DNA of 64,000 bases from Caulobacter sp. CCUG 60055 (GCF_022750545.1 NZ_PUIC01000017.1:1-64000), one strand, 5' to 3'; positions 27,937 to 38,929 are shown, counted from the stretch's first letter. The notes: generated by a model not told the origin, from the sequence alone. Numbers and translations are program-made.

Positions 27937-29277
27937 TTATTCGTGGATGGTCTCGCCGTGCAGGCTGACGTCCAGCCCCTCGATCTCGGCCTCTTCCGAG
28001 GGACGCAGGCCGACGGTGAACTTGCAGATCATCAGGATGATGAAGGTGACCACCGCCGTCCAGGCGATGGTGACGATCACGCCTTCGGCCTGGACGAGCA
28101 GGCTGTGGTCCTTGCCCGCCGGGTTGATCGCCGCGTCGGCCAGCACGCCGGTCAGCAGGGCGCCGACGATGCCGCCGATCCCGTGCACGCCGAACGCGTC
28201 GAGACTGTCGTCGTACTTGAAGATCTTCTTGATCCAGACCGCGCCCGCATAGCAGACCACGCCGGCCACCAGGCCCAGGATCAGCGCGCCCTGCGGATTG
28301 ACGAAGCCCGAGGCCGGGGTGATGGCGACCAGGCCGGCCACCGCGCCCGAACACAGGCCGAGGATGCCGGGCTTCTTGCGTTCGATCCATTCGACCACCA
28401 TCCAGGCCAGGGCGGCGGCGGCGGTGGCGACCTGGGTGTTGACCATGGCCGCGCCGGCCAGGGCGTTGGAGGCCACCGCCGAGCCGGCGTTGAAGCCGAA
28501 CCAGCCGACCCACAGCAGGCTGGCGCCGATCATGGTGTAGATCAGGTTGTGCGGGGCCATGTTGTCGTGGCCGAAGCCCTTGCGCTTGCCCATGACCAGG
28601 GCGCAGACGAGGCCGGCGACGCCGGCGTTGATGTGGACCACGGTGCCGCCGGCGAAATCGAGCACGCCCTTCGACCCCAGGAAGCCGCCGCCCCACACCC
28701 AGTGGGCGATCGGGGTGTAGACCGCCAGCGACCACAGGGTCATGAACAGCAGCAGGGCCGAGAACTTCATGCGTTCGGCGAAGGCCCCGGCGATCAGGGC
28801 CGGGGTGATGATCGCGAAGGTCATCTGGAACATCATGAAGACGTATTCGGGGATGGTGCCGGCGAGGGCGTTGCTCGATCCGACGCCGACGCCGTGCAGG
28901 AACATCTCGCCGAAGCCGCCGATGAACTTGTTCAGGGCGGGGTTGGGATTGGTGGTGAAGGCGGCGGAATAGCCGACCACCATCCAGATCACCGTCACCA
29001 GGCAGGTGATGGCGAACGACTGGGCGACGGTGGCGATGACGTTCTTCTTGCGGACCATGCCGCCGTAGAACAGCGCCAGCCCGGGGATCGTCATCAGCAG
29101 CACCAACGCGGTGGAGGTGAGCATCCACGCGGTGTCGCCGCTGTCGGGCTTCCACGGCGCGGCCGGGGCCGCGGCCTGCGCGAGCGCCGGTCCCGCCGCC
29201 AGCCAGGCGCCCAGGGCGGCCAGCGGCAGGGCGATCCTCGCCCATCCTTTAAGTCCGATGCCTTTCATCGTCGTCAT
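27937..29277 (-). CDS. amtB: Ammonium transporter AmtB
   Basis: This 446-residue polytopic inner membrane protein conducts ammonium/ammonia. A signal-like segment at residues 1-33 precedes the 11-helix Amt domain. The twin-histidine pore residues lie in VVHINAGVAGL and in FGVHGIGGIVGALLTG. The phenylalanine-gate and S1-site region AFAITCLVTVIWMVVGYSAAF is present. It is encoded 16 bp downstream of glnK, the usual operon in which GlnK binds and closes AmtB under nitrogen sufficiency. NtrC control is expected for the pair, but I could not find an unambiguous sigma-54 site. Confidence 0.95.
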   Translation of the reverse strand: MTTMKGIGLKGWARIALPLAALGAWLAAGPALAQAAAPAAPWKPDSGDTAWMLTSTALVLLMTIPGLALFYGGMVRKKNVIATVAQSFAITCLVTVIWMVVGYSAAFTTNPNPALNKFIGGFGEMFLHGVGVGSSNALAGTIPEYVFMMFQMTFAIITPALIAGAFAERMKFSALLLFMTLWSLAVYTPIAHWVWGGGFLGSKGVLDFAGGTVVHINAGVAGLVCALVMGKRKGFGHDNMAPHNLIYTMIGASLLWVGWFGFNAGSAVASNALAGAAMVNTQVATAAAALAWMVVEWIERKKPGILGLCSGAVAGLVAITPASGFVNPQGALILGLVAGVVCYAGAVWIKKIFKYDDSLDAFGVHGIGGIVGALLTGVLADAAINPAGKDHSLLVQAEGVIVTIAWTAVVTFIILMICKFTVGLRPSEEAEIEGLDVSLHGETIHE

Positions 29278-29293
29278 CCCCTTGATCCTGTCC

Positions 29294-30306
<1,013 letters not shown>

Positions 30307-30433
30307 GAATGAGGCGGGTTCTCACGAAGCCGTGATGCGGCGAAACCGGCCGCCGCCGCCGCGCGTAGTTCCGCCGGTGGGAGGCGGGGCAGGCCGGCCG
30401 CGGACAGCGCGCCGAACTTGAGTGAGGACCAAG

Positions 30434-31393
30434 ATGCACATTCAACGACTTCTGACCGCAGCGGCCGCCGCAGCGTTGCTTGGCGGTCCTCTGGCCGCGC
30501 ACGCGGCGGCCCAGGCGGACGCGCCGCAGGCTCCGGCCGCGCCGTCCGCCGGCGGCTCGCTGATCGCCAAGGGCGACCTGGCGGCCACCCTCAAGGCCTC
30601 GGGGGACTTCACCATCCTGACCAAGGCGCTGGACGCCACCAACCTGACGCCGGTGCTGAAGTCGCAGCCGAACCTGACGGTGCTCGCGCCCACCGACGCC
30701 GCGTTCAAGGCGCTGCCGCCGGGCGAACTGGACAAGCTGATGCTGCCCGAGAACGCGCCCCGGCTGCAGAAGCTGCTGACCTATCACGTCATCAACGCGC
30801 GGGTGGACGCGGCCAAGATCAAGGGCGCCAAGGGGCCGATGAAGACCGTGGCCGGCGTCGACGTGCAGATCGACGGCTCGGCCGATCCGATCAAGATCAA
30901 CGACGCCAGCGTCACCCAGGTCGACGTCAAGGCGACCAACGGCGAGATCTACGTGATCGACAAGGTGTTGATCCCGGCTGGGGCGCTGGCCGAGGCCCGC
31001 GCCGGAGCGCTCGCTGCGACCGCCCAGGGCGTCGACGTCTCGGCGACGGCGCCTGACCAGGCCGGGCCGGTCAATCCGCCGGCCGCGGGGGGCGACGCCG
31101 CCCCGCCGCCGATGCCGCCGCCGGGGCCGGCCGAGAAGGTGCCGCCGTCGGTGATGGCGACGCCGGCCGCGCAGAGCTCGACCGACGCCTCCGCCGTGGC
31201 GCCGGCCGCCGCGCCGATGAGCAGCCAGGGCGACGAGGCGCGCTGGAAGTACGGCGATCCGGGCGTGGTCTCCAACGCGCCGATCCCCGACACGCGGGAG
31301 AACCGCGCCAGGTACGGCCAGCCCATGTCCAGCGCCGGCAAGCATTCGCGCCTCGAGGCGCCGGGCGAGGCCGCCGCGCCGCAGCCGCAGTGA
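30434..31393 (+). CDS. Secreted fasciclin-domain protein with low-complexity tail
   Basis: This 319-residue protein has a signal peptide (about 1-25, cleaved near AHA-AA). One fasciclin (FAS1) domain at about 45-190 shows FTILTKALDATNLTP, LTVLAPTDAAFKALP and LLTYHVINARVDAAKI, ending in IYVIDKVLIP. FAS1 domains mediate extracellular adhesion. The C-terminal ~120 residues are Pro/Ala-rich and probably disordered, longer than in simple bacterial FAS1 proteins. ATG 30434 is chosen over a GTG 12 bp upstream. It precedes glyQ by 88 bp but is functionally unrelated. Confidence 0.85.
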   Translation: MHIQRLLTAAAAAALLGGPLAAHAAAQADAPQAPAAPSAGGSLIAKGDLAATLKASGDFTILTKALDATNLTPVLKSQPNLTVLAPTDAAFKALPPGELDKLMLPENAPRLQKLLTYHVINARVDAAKIKGAKGPMKTVAGVDVQIDGSADPIKINDASVTQVDVKATNGEIYVIDKVLIPAGALAEARAGALAATAQGVDVSATAPDQAGPVNPPAAGGDAAPPPMPPPGPAEKVPPSVMATPAAQSSTDASAVAPAAAPMSSQGDEARWKYGDPGVVSNAPIPDTRENRARYGQPMSSAGKHSRLEAPGEAAAPQPQ

Positions 31394-31480
31394 TTAGGCC
31401 GATCACGCCGCTTTCGGCGGCTTGATGCACAGGTCGGCGGGCCCTATGGTCCGCCGACTTTTTTGCATCCGCGAACAAGA

Positions 31481-32377
31481 ATGTCCTACGTCCAGCCGCT
31501 GTCGTTCCAGAACCTGATCCTGACGCTCCACGACTACTGGAGCCGGCAGGGTTGCGTCATCCTGCAACCCTACGACATCGAGGTGGGGGCGGGGACGCTG
31601 CACCCGGCCACGGTGCTGCGCGCGCTCGGGCCCAAGGAGTGGAAGGCGGCCTATGTGCAGCCCTCGCGCCGCCCGGCCGACGGCCGCTTCGGCGAGAACC
31701 CCAACCGGCTGCAGCACTATTATCAGTATCAGGTGATCCTGAAGCCGAACCCCAGGAACATGCAGGCGCTGTACCTCGGCTCGCTGGCCGCCATCGGCCT
31801 CGACCCGACCCTGCACGACATGCGCTTCGTCGAGGACGACTGGGAAAACCCCACCGTCGGCGCCTGGGGCCTGGGCTGGGAAGTGTGGTGCGACGGCATG
31901 GAAGTGTCGCAGTACACCTATTTCCAGCAGGTCGGCGGCCTGGACGTCGATCCGGTCGCGGGCGAACTGACCTACGGCCTGGAGCGCCTGGCCATGTACG
32001 TGCAGGGCGTCGACAACGTCTATGACCTGCGTTTCAACGACGAGGGCGTGAAGTACGGCGACGTGTTCCTGGAGAACGAGCGCCAGTTCAGCGCCGCCAA
32101 TTTCGAGGCCTTCGACGTCGAGGTGCTCAAGCGCCAGTTCGAGGACATGGAGCGCCAGGTGCCGCGCTTCCTGGCCATGAAGGGACCGCAGGGCCAGGCC
32201 CTGGTGCTGCCGGCCTATGACCACGTGCTCAAGGCCAGCCACCTGTTCAACCTGATGGACGCCCGCGGCGCCATCGCCGTCGCCGAACGTCAAAGCTACA
32301 TCGGCCGCATCCGCGACCTGTGCAAGCTGTGCGCCCAGGAGTGGGAACGCCAGCAACGCGAACCCTCTGCGGCCTAA
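31481..32377 (+). CDS. glyQ: Glycine-tRNA ligase alpha subunit
   Basis: This 298-residue catalytic alpha subunit belongs to the tetrameric (alpha2beta2) bacterial glycyl-tRNA synthetase. The start [20 protein letters not shown] and the segments [20 protein letters not shown] and [18 protein letters not shown] are diagnostic of GlyQ. An upstream in-frame ATG at 31463 is unlikely because homology begins at 31481. The beta-subunit gene starts 8 bp after the stop, giving a translationally coupled glyQ-glyS pair. Confidence 0.97.
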   Translation: MSYVQPLSFQNLILTLHDYWSRQGCVILQPYDIEVGAGTLHPATVLRALGPKEWKAAYVQPSRRPADGRFGENPNRLQHYYQYQVILKPNPRNMQALYLGSLAAIGLDPTLHDMRFVEDDWENPTVGAWGLGWEVWCDGMEVSQYTYFQQVGGLDVDPVAGELTYGLERLAMYVQGVDNVYDLRFNDEGVKYGDVFLENERQFSAANFEAFDVEVLKRQFEDMERQVPRFLAMKGPQGQALVLPAYDHVLKASHLFNLMDARGAIAVAERQSYIGRIRDLCKLCAQEWERQQREPSAA

Positions 32378-32384
32378 GAGCGCC

Positions 32385-34442
32385 ATGCCCCAACTTCTCC
32401 TCGAACTGTTCTCCGAAGAAATCCCCGCGCGCATGCAGGCCCAGGCCGCGCGCGACCTGGAGCGCATGGCGCGCGAGCGGCTGGCCGAAGCCGGCTTCCT
32501 GCCCGAGGCGCTGAAGACCTTCGCCGGTCCGCGCCGCCTGACCCTGGTGGTCGAGGGCCTGCCCGTCGCCCAGAACGACCGCAAGGAAGAGCTGAAGGGC
32601 CCAAAAGTCGGCGCGCCGCCCCAGGCCCTGGAAGGCTTCCTGCGCAAGACCGGCCTTGGCCAGGACCAGCTGGTCGAGCGCGACGGCGTCTATTTCGCCG
32701 TCATCGAGAAGGCCGGTCGGCCGACGCCGCAGATCGTCGCCGAGATGGTCGATTCCATCATCCGGGCCTTCCCGTGGCCCAAGTCGATGAAGTGGGGCAG
32801 GGGAACGCTGCGCTGGGTGCGCCCGCTGCAGCGCATCCTGTGCGCCTTCGACGGCGAGGTCGTGACCTTCGATGTCGACGGGATCGAGAGCGGCGACCTG
32901 ACCGAGGGCCATCGGTTCATGGGCTCGGGGCGGCCGTTCCGCGCCCGGGACTTCGACGCCTACGCCGCGGGCCTCGCCGCCAACTTCGTGGCGCTCGACG
33001 TCGAGGAGCGCAAGGCGCGCATCCTCGAAGGGGCCAAGACCCTGTGCTTCGCCCGCGACCTGGAGCTGGTCGAGGACGAAGGCCTGCTGGACGAGGTCGC
33101 CGGCCTCGCCGAATGGCCGACGCCGATCCTGGGCGACATGGAGCCGCACTTCCTGGACCTGCCGCCCGAGGTGATCCGCACCTCGATGCGCACGCACCAG
33201 AAGTATTTCGCCGTCCGCGACCCGGCGACCGGCAAGCTGGCCCCCAACTTCCTGGCCGTGGCCAATATCGAGGCCAAGGACGGCGGGGCGACCATCGCCG
33301 CCGGCAACGCCAAGGTGCTGTCGGCCCGCCTGAGCGACGCGCGCTTCTTCTGGGACGAGGACCGCAAGCACTCGCTGGAAAGCCGGTTGGAGAAGCTGAA
33401 GGGCGTCACCTTCCACGCCAAGCTCGGCACCATGTACCAGCGGGTCGAGCGCATCGTCGCCCTGGCCCGCGAGATCGCGCCCCTGGTCGGCGCCGATCCG
33501 GAGCTGGCCGCCCAGGCCGCTCGGCTGGCCAAGGCCGACCTCGGAACCGGCATGGTCGGCGAGTTCCCGGAACTGCAGGGCCTGATGGGCGGCTATTACG
33601 CCCGCGCCGAGGGCCTGCCCGACGCCGTCGCCGACGCCGTCCGCGACCACTACAAGCCGCAAGGCCCGGGCGACAGCGTGCCGACCGCGCCGGTGTCGGT
33701 GGCCGTGGCCCTGGCCGACAAGCTCGACACCCTGACCGGCTTCTTCGCCATCGACGAGAAGCCGACCGGCTCGAAGGACCCCTTCGCCCTGCGCCGCGCG
33801 GCGCTTGGCGTGATCCGGATCGCCTTGGAGCAGAAGGTCCGCTTCGGCCTACGAGACGTTGTCGGCGTGGCCAGTCGTATTCGAGCCGAGCAACCGGCCG
33901 GTGCGTTGGGGAAGGCCAACCCAGACGAGGTTCTCTCCTTCTTCGCCGATCGCCTGAAGGTGCTGCTGCGTGAGCAGGGCCGTCGCCACGATCTGGTCGA
34001 CGCCGTGTTCGCCCTGGGCGATGACGACCTGGTGCGCATCGTCGCCCGGGTCGAGGCCCTCGACGGCTTCCTGCATACGGAAGACGGGGCGAACCTGCTG
34101 GCCGGCTACAAGCGGGCGACCAACATCCTCAAGGCCGAGGAGAAGAAGGGGCCGCTGCCCGAGGGGGCGGCGATCCGCCTGCCCGTCGCGCCGGCTGAAG
34201 AAGCCGCCCTCGTCGACGCCGTCCACGCCGTCTCAGGCCCGGTCAATGATGCTCTGTCCCGTGAAGATTTCGCCGGGGCGATGACAACGTTGGCCAAGCT
34301 GCGCGGGCCCGTGGACGCGTTCTTCGACAAGGTGCTAGTGAACGCCGACGACAAGACGGAGCGTGAAAACCGTCTGCGGCTTCTGTCGGAAGTCCGCGCG
34401 GCCATGGGCCGGGTGGCGGACTTCTCGCTGATTGCGGGTTGA
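32385..34442 (+). CDS. glyS: Glycine-tRNA ligase beta subunit
   Basis: This 685-residue beta subunit starts with MPQLLLELFSEEIPARMQ, the conserved GlyS N-terminus. Diagnostic segments include RFMGSGRPF, the HD-like TSMRTHQKYFAVRD region, and the C-terminal anticodon-binding helical domain (VDAFFDKVLVNADD). It provides tRNA recognition for the alpha2beta2 enzyme. It is 8 bp downstream of glyQ and 10 bp upstream of ppdK, so all three may share one transcript. Confidence 0.97.
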   Translation: MPQLLLELFSEEIPARMQAQAARDLERMARERLAEAGFLPEALKTFAGPRRLTLVVEGLPVAQNDRKEELKGPKVGAPPQALEGFLRKTGLGQDQLVERDGVYFAVIEKAGRPTPQIVAEMVDSIIRAFPWPKSMKWGRGTLRWVRPLQRILCAFDGEVVTFDVDGIESGDLTEGHRFMGSGRPFRARDFDAYAAGLAANFVALDVEERKARILEGAKTLCFARDLELVEDEGLLDEVAGLAEWPTPILGDMEPHFLDLPPEVIRTSMRTHQKYFAVRDPATGKLAPNFLAVANIEAKDGGATIAAGNAKVLSARLSDARFFWDEDRKHSLESRLEKLKGVTFHAKLGTMYQRVERIVALAREIAPLVGADPELAAQAARLAKADLGTGMVGEFPELQGLMGGYYARAEGLPDAVADAVRDHYKPQGPGDSVPTAPVSVAVALADKLDTLTGFFAIDEKPTGSKDPFALRRAALGVIRIALEQKVRFGLRDVVGVASRIRAEQPAGALGKANPDEVLSFFADRLKVLLREQGRRHDLVDAVFALGDDDLVRIVARVEALDGFLHTEDGANLLAGYKRATNILKAEEKKGPLPEGAAIRLPVAPAEEAALVDAVHAVSGPVNDALSREDFAGAMTTLAKLRGPVDAFFDKVLVNADDKTERENRLRLLSEVRAAMGRVADFSLIAG

Positions 34443-34452
34443 GGACATCGAC

Positions 34453-37137
34453 ATGACCACGGATACGCTGACCAAGAACCGTTGGGTCTATTCCTTCGGA
34501 GGCGGCGGCGCCGACGGCGACGCGTCGATGAAGAACCTGCTGGGCGGCAAGGGCGCCAACCTGGCCGAGATGTGCGCCCTGGGCCTGCCGGTGCCGCCGG
34601 GCTTCACCATCACCACCGAGACCTGCGTCCACTATTACGCCAACGGCCGCAGCTATCCCGCCGACCTCGAGGCCCAGGTCCGCGACGGCCTGGCCAAGGT
34701 CGAGAAGGCCGCCGGCAAGACCTTCGGCGATCCGTCCAACCCGCTGCTGGTGTCGGTGCGCTCGGGCGCCCGCGCCTCGATGCCGGGCATGATGGACACC
34801 GTGTTGAACCTCGGCCTCAACGACGAGACCGTGGCGGGCCTGGCCAAGCTGTCGGGCGACAAGCGCTTCGCCTTCGACAGCTATCGCCGCTTCATCCAGA
34901 TGTATTCGAACGTGGTGCTCGACCTCGACCACCACATGTTCGAGGAGATCCTCGACGACCATAAGGACCGCCTGGGCGTCACGGTCGACACCGCCCTCAG
35001 CGCCGAGGACTGGGAAGGCGTCGTCGCCGACTACAAGCAGGCGGTCGAGCGCGAGCTGGGCCGGCCGTTCCCGCAGGACCCGACCGACCAGCTGTGGGGC
35101 GCCGTCGGCGCGGTGTTCGCCAGCTGGATGAACGACCGGGCCAAGTTCTATCGCCGCATGCACGACATCCCGGAAAGCTGGGGCACGGCGGTCAACGTCC
35201 AGTCGATGGTGTTCGGCAACATGGGCGACACCTCGGCGACGGGCGTGGCCTTCACCCGCAACCCCTCGACCGGCGAGAACCGCCTGTACGGCGAGTTCCT
35301 GATCAACGCCCAGGGCGAGGACGTGGTCGCCGGCATCCGCACGCCGCAGAACCTCACACGCGCCGCGCGCGAGGAGATGGGCGAGACGGCGCCGTCGATG
35401 GAAGAGGCGATGCCCGAGGTGTTCGCCCAGTTCAAGGCGGTCGTGGAGAAGCTGGAAAAGCACTACCGCGACATGCAGGACATCGAGTTCACGGTGGAGC
35501 GGGGGGTGCTCTACATGCTCCAGACCCGCAACGGCAAGCGCACCGCCAAGGCCGCGCTGAAGATCGCCGTGGACATGGCCGCCGAGGGGCTGATCGGCCA
35601 GGACGAGGCGGTGATGCGCGTCGAGCCGGCCGCCCTGGACCAGCTGCTGCACCCGACCATCGACCCCAAGGCCCAGCGCGACGTGATCGCCGCCGGCCTG
35701 CCGGCCTCGCCCGGCGCGGCCACCGGCAAGGTGGTGTTCGACGCCGACGAGGCCGAACGGCTGGGACAGGCCGGTGAAGCCGTCATCCTGGTGCGTGACG
35801 AGACCAGCCCGGAAGACATCCACGGCATGCACGCGGCCAGGGGCATCATCACCGCCCGAGGCGGCATGACTAGCCACGCCGCCGTGGTGGCGCGCGGCAT
35901 GGGCCGTCCCTGCGTCTCGGGCGCCGGCGACGTGCGCATCGATGCGAAGGCCGGCGAGTTCCGCGCCCGCGGCCGCACCTTCAAGGCCGGCGACATCATC
36001 ACCATCGACGGCTCCAAGGGCGAAATCCTGGCCGGCGCGGTCAAGATGGTCGAGCCGGAGCTGACCGGCGACTTCGCCAGCCTGATGGTCTGGGCCGACG
36101 CCGCCCGCCGACTGAAGGTCCGCGCCAACGCCGAAACCCCGCTGGACGCCCAGACCGCCCGCGGCTTCGGCGCCGAGGGCATCGGCCTTTGCCGCACCGA
36201 GCACATGTTCTTCGACGCCGACCGCATCGCGGCGGTGCGCGAGATGATCCTGGCCGACGACGAGGGCGGCCGCCGCGCCGCCCTGGCCAAGATCCTGCCG
36301 ATGCAGCGCGCCGACTTCGTCGAGCTGTTCACCATCATGGAAGGCCTGCCGGTCACCATCCGCCTGCTCGACCCGCCGCTGCACGAATTCCTTCCGCATA
36401 CGGAAGAGGACGTCGAGGCGGTCGCCAAAGCCACCGGCCTGGACGCCCGCAAGCTGCTGCTGCGCGCCAAGGACCTGCAGGAAACCAACCCCATGCTCGG
36501 CCATCGCGGCTGTCGCCTGGGGGTTTCCTATCCCGAGATCTACGAGATGCAGGTCCGCGCCATCGTCGAGGCCGCCTGCGAGATCGCCGCCTCGGGCAAG
36601 GCCGCGCCGGTGCCGGAGATCATGCACCCCCTCGTCGCCAAGGGCGAGGAGATGAAGTTCCTCCGTGAACTGACCGACCGGGTGGCCAAGCAGGTGATCG
36701 CCGAGAAAGGCCAGGCCATCGAATACATGGTCGGCACCATGGTCGAGCTGCCCCGCGCGGCCCTGCGCGCCGACGAACTGGCCGTCAACGCCGAGTTCTT
36801 CTCGTTCGGCACCAACGACCTGACCCAGACCACATTCGGCATCAGCCGCGACGACGCCGGCAAGTTCCTGGGCGCCTATCTGGAGAAGGGGATCTTCGAG
36901 AAGGACCCCTTCGTCAGCCTCGACCAGGACGGCGTCGGCGACCTGATCCGCATCGCCGTCGAGCGCGGCCGAAAGGCGCGCCCGGACGTCAAGCTCGGCA
37001 TCTGCGGCGAACACGGCGGCGACCCGGCCTCGATCGACTTCTGCGAGCGGGCCGGTCTCGACTATGTGTCGTGCTCGCCTTACCGCGTGCCGATCGCGCG
37101 GCTGGCGGCGGCCCAGGCGGCGCTCGCGCGGCGTTGA
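34453..37137 (+). CDS. ppdK: Pyruvate, phosphate dikinase
   Basis: This 894-residue PPDK interconverts ATP + phosphate + pyruvate with AMP + PPi + phosphoenolpyruvate. The N-terminal ATP-grasp domain starts GGKGANLAEMCALGLPVP. The swivelling phosphohistidine domain has His475 in TARGGMTSHAAVVARGMG. The C-terminal PEP-utilising barrel contains GIGLCRTEHMFF and the Cys-containing LGICGEHGGDPASI. Length matches bacterial PPDK. The start at 34453 is chosen by homology. The immediate proximity to glyQ-glyS suggests co-expression; a similar glyS-ppdK arrangement occurs in other alphaproteobacteria as I recall, but the functional link is unclear. Confidence 0.96.
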   Translation: MTTDTLTKNRWVYSFGGGGADGDASMKNLLGGKGANLAEMCALGLPVPPGFTITTETCVHYYANGRSYPADLEAQVRDGLAKVEKAAGKTFGDPSNPLLVSVRSGARASMPGMMDTVLNLGLNDETVAGLAKLSGDKRFAFDSYRRFIQMYSNVVLDLDHHMFEEILDDHKDRLGVTVDTALSAEDWEGVVADYKQAVERELGRPFPQDPTDQLWGAVGAVFASWMNDRAKFYRRMHDIPESWGTAVNVQSMVFGNMGDTSATGVAFTRNPSTGENRLYGEFLINAQGEDVVAGIRTPQNLTRAAREEMGETAPSMEEAMPEVFAQFKAVVEKLEKHYRDMQDIEFTVERGVLYMLQTRNGKRTAKAALKIAVDMAAEGLIGQDEAVMRVEPAALDQLLHPTIDPKAQRDVIAAGLPASPGAATGKVVFDADEAERLGQAGEAVILVRDETSPEDIHGMHAARGIITARGGMTSHAAVVARGMGRPCVSGAGDVRIDAKAGEFRARGRTFKAGDIITIDGSKGEILAGAVKMVEPELTGDFASLMVWADAARRLKVRANAETPLDAQTARGFGAEGIGLCRTEHMFFDADRIAAVREMILADDEGGRRAALAKILPMQRADFVELFTIMEGLPVTIRLLDPPLHEFLPHTEEDVEAVAKATGLDARKLLLRAKDLQETNPMLGHRGCRLGVSYPEIYEMQVRAIVEAACEIAASGKAAPVPEIMHPLVAKGEEMKFLRELTDRVAKQVIAEKGQAIEYMVGTMVELPRAALRADELAVNAEFFSFGTNDLTQTTFGISRDDAGKFLGAYLEKGIFEKDPFVSLDQDGVGDLIRIAVERGRKARPDVKLGICGEHGGDPASIDFCERAGLDYVSCSPYRVPIARLAAAQAALARR

Positions 37138-37230
37138 ACGCCGCCCGCCGCGGCGGGTGACAGCGATTTAACCTGACACGGCGGCCCAGGTCGGCTGTTC
37201 TGTCCCCCTTCTCCGAGGGGCGTTTGGCGC

Positions 37231-38415
37231 ATGGCGCGGTTTGATCCTGCGGCGGCGACGGCCGCCTATCTGGCGCAACTGCCGCCCGAAGCCCACGCCA
37301 AGGCCCAGGCCTACACCCAGGGCGGCCACTGGCTGCTGCTGTGGGGCTGTCTGGTCACCCTGGTCGTCGCCTCGCTGGTGCTGCGCAGCGGCGTGTTGCC
37401 GGCCGTCCGCGACCGGTTGGAGCGCCGCTGGCCGAGACCGGTCAGCACGCCGTTCATTCTGAGCCTGATCTATTTCGCGGCCAGCTGGGCGCTGTCCCTG
37501 CCGTGGGACATCTATTCCCGCTGGTGGCGCGAGCGCTCCTACGGCTTCAGCAGCCAGTCGCTGCCGGCGTGGCTCGGCGAGGGGGTCATGGCCACGGCCA
37601 TCGGCGCCTTCGTCGGCGGGGTGTTCCTGATCGCGCTCTACGCCTTGATCCGGCGGGCCCAGCGCGTCTGGTGGGCCTGGGCCGGCGGCCTGACCGCCGT
37701 GTTCATCCTGTTCATTCTGCTGATCCAGCCGGTGCTGATCGACCCGATCTTCAACAGCTACACGCCCGCGCCGGCCGGTCCGGTGCGCGAGGCGGTGGTC
37801 GAGATCGCCAAGGCCAGCAGCGTGCGGCCCGACCGCATCTTCGTCTATGACGGATCGAAGCAGTCGAACCTCTACACGGCCAATGTGGCGGGCCTGTTCG
37901 GCACCGCCCGCATCGCCATGAGCGACGTGATGTTCCAGAGCGGAGCCGACGTCCCGGAGGTGCGGGGCGTGGTCGGTCACGAAATGGGGCACTACGTCCA
38001 CCTGCACGCCGTGTGGCTGACCCTGGGCTACAGCCTGATCGCCATGCTGGTCTTCTGGCTGATCGACCGCCTGTTCGGCCCCGCGGCGCGCCTGCTGGGC
38101 GCCCGGGGCGTGCGCGGCCTGGACGATCCGGCCGGCATGCCCGTCCTGGCGGCCCTGGCGACGGTGCTGATGCTGGCGGCGACGCCGGCGGTCAACACCC
38201 TGTCGCGCTGCGTCGAGGCCGACGCCGACACCTTCTCGCTCCAGCACGTCGACGAGCCGGACGGCCTGGCCCGGGCCCTGGTCAAGACCATCGCCTATCG
38301 CGCCGCCGCGCCGTCATGGCTGGAGGAGACGGTGTTCTACGACCACCCGGCCGTGGCGCGCCGCATTCGCAAGGCCATGGACTGGAAGGCTTCGCATAAT
38401 CTGGCCCGCCGCTGA
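37231..38415 (+). CDS. M48 family (Ste24/CAAX-protease-like) metalloprotease
   Basis: This 394-residue membrane zinc protease has an N-terminal helix (HWLLLWGCLVTLVVASLVL) and several further transmembrane segments. The zinc motif HEMGH is at residues 250-254 (VVGHEMGHYVHLH), with downstream Glu in EADADTFSLQH as third ligand. NLYTANVAGLFGTARIAMSD precedes the active site as in Ste24-type enzymes. Bacterial relatives act in inner membrane protein quality control. The gene is alone, 93 bp after ppdK, with a GC-rich hairpin over its stop. Confidence 0.88.
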   Translation: MARFDPAAATAAYLAQLPPEAHAKAQAYTQGGHWLLLWGCLVTLVVASLVLRSGVLPAVRDRLERRWPRPVSTPFILSLIYFAASWALSLPWDIYSRWWRERSYGFSSQSLPAWLGEGVMATAIGAFVGGVFLIALYALIRRAQRVWWAWAGGLTAVFILFILLIQPVLIDPIFNSYTPAPAGPVREAVVEIAKASSVRPDRIFVYDGSKQSNLYTANVAGLFGTARIAMSDVMFQSGADVPEVRGVVGHEMGHYVHLHAVWLTLGYSLIAMLVFWLIDRLFGPAARLLGARGVRGLDDPAGMPVLAALATVLMLAATPAVNTLSRCVEADADTFSLQHVDEPDGLARALVKTIAYRAAAPSWLEETVFYDHPAVARRIRKAMDWKASHNLARR

Positions 38416-38423
38416 GGCGGGCC
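38403..38423 (+). terminator. GC-rich hairpin at the M48 protease stop
   Basis: GGCCCGCC (38403-38410) and GGCGGGCC (38416-38423) form a perfect 8-bp stem around GCTGA, overlapping the stop codon, between convergent genes. There is no T run. Confidence 0.45.
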
Positions 38424-38434
38424 GCCGCCGTCGG

Positions 38435-38902
38435 TCAGCCGCCGACGGCTCGGCAACGGCTCGCGCCGGCCTGGGTGGCGCAGAAGCCGACCTCGGGCGA
38501 GCCCTCGACGATCTCGAACCAGTGGTCGGCCACGCAGTCGCGCCAGCCGGGGGCGAAGTCGGCCGCCGAGACGTCGAGCGCGAAAACCGGCTTGTCGCTC
38601 TGGACATAGAAGGGGGTCATGCCGGTCAGGCCGCCGAAGCTGCCCCGGCCGTTGACCACCCCGCAGATCAGCCCCGACCTGGTCCGCCACACTTCGCCGA
38701 ACTCCAGCGGCCCAGGTTGGGAAAGGCGGGCGGCCAGGGCGCGTTGCGCCACCGCCCAATGGCGCTGGACCGCGGGGGCGGCGCGGTCATGCTCGCTCTT
38801 CTCGTGCAGGCGCACGCCGGCCAGCACCGCCGCGCCGCCGGCGACCAGCGCCAGAATGGCCGCCGCCGTCGATATAAGCACCCGGCGTTCTCGACGCGTC
38901 AT
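38435..38902 (-). CDS. Hypothetical single-pass membrane protein
   Basis: This 155-residue protein has one N-terminal hydrophobic segment (VLISTAAAILALVAGGAAVLAGV, about 8-30) that acts as an anchor or uncleaved signal. A short charged helix follows, then a periplasmic domain with conserved-looking LICGVVNGRGSFGGLTGMTPF and four cysteines (LICG, RDCV, GFCAT, SRCR), which may form two disulfides. I recognise no family beyond a general periplasmic protein. It is read leftward, convergent with the M48 protease; the KAS III-like gene starts just upstream on the same strand. Confidence 0.65.
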   Translation of the reverse strand: MTRRERRVLISTAAAILALVAGGAAVLAGVRLHEKSEHDRAAPAVQRHWAVAQRALAARLSQPGPLEFGEVWRTRSGLICGVVNGRGSFGGLTGMTPFYVQSDKPVFALDVSAADFAPGWRDCVADHWFEIVEGSPEVGFCATQAGASRCRAVGG

Positions 38903-38929
38903 GTCCGCCCCCCGACGGCCTGAAGCCTG

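Noticed and set aside
37144-37157. CCCGCCGCGGCGGG palindrome after ppdK as a terminator or operator
   Set aside because: It has no loop and no T run, and is pure G/C in a GC-rich region, so chance symmetry is likely.
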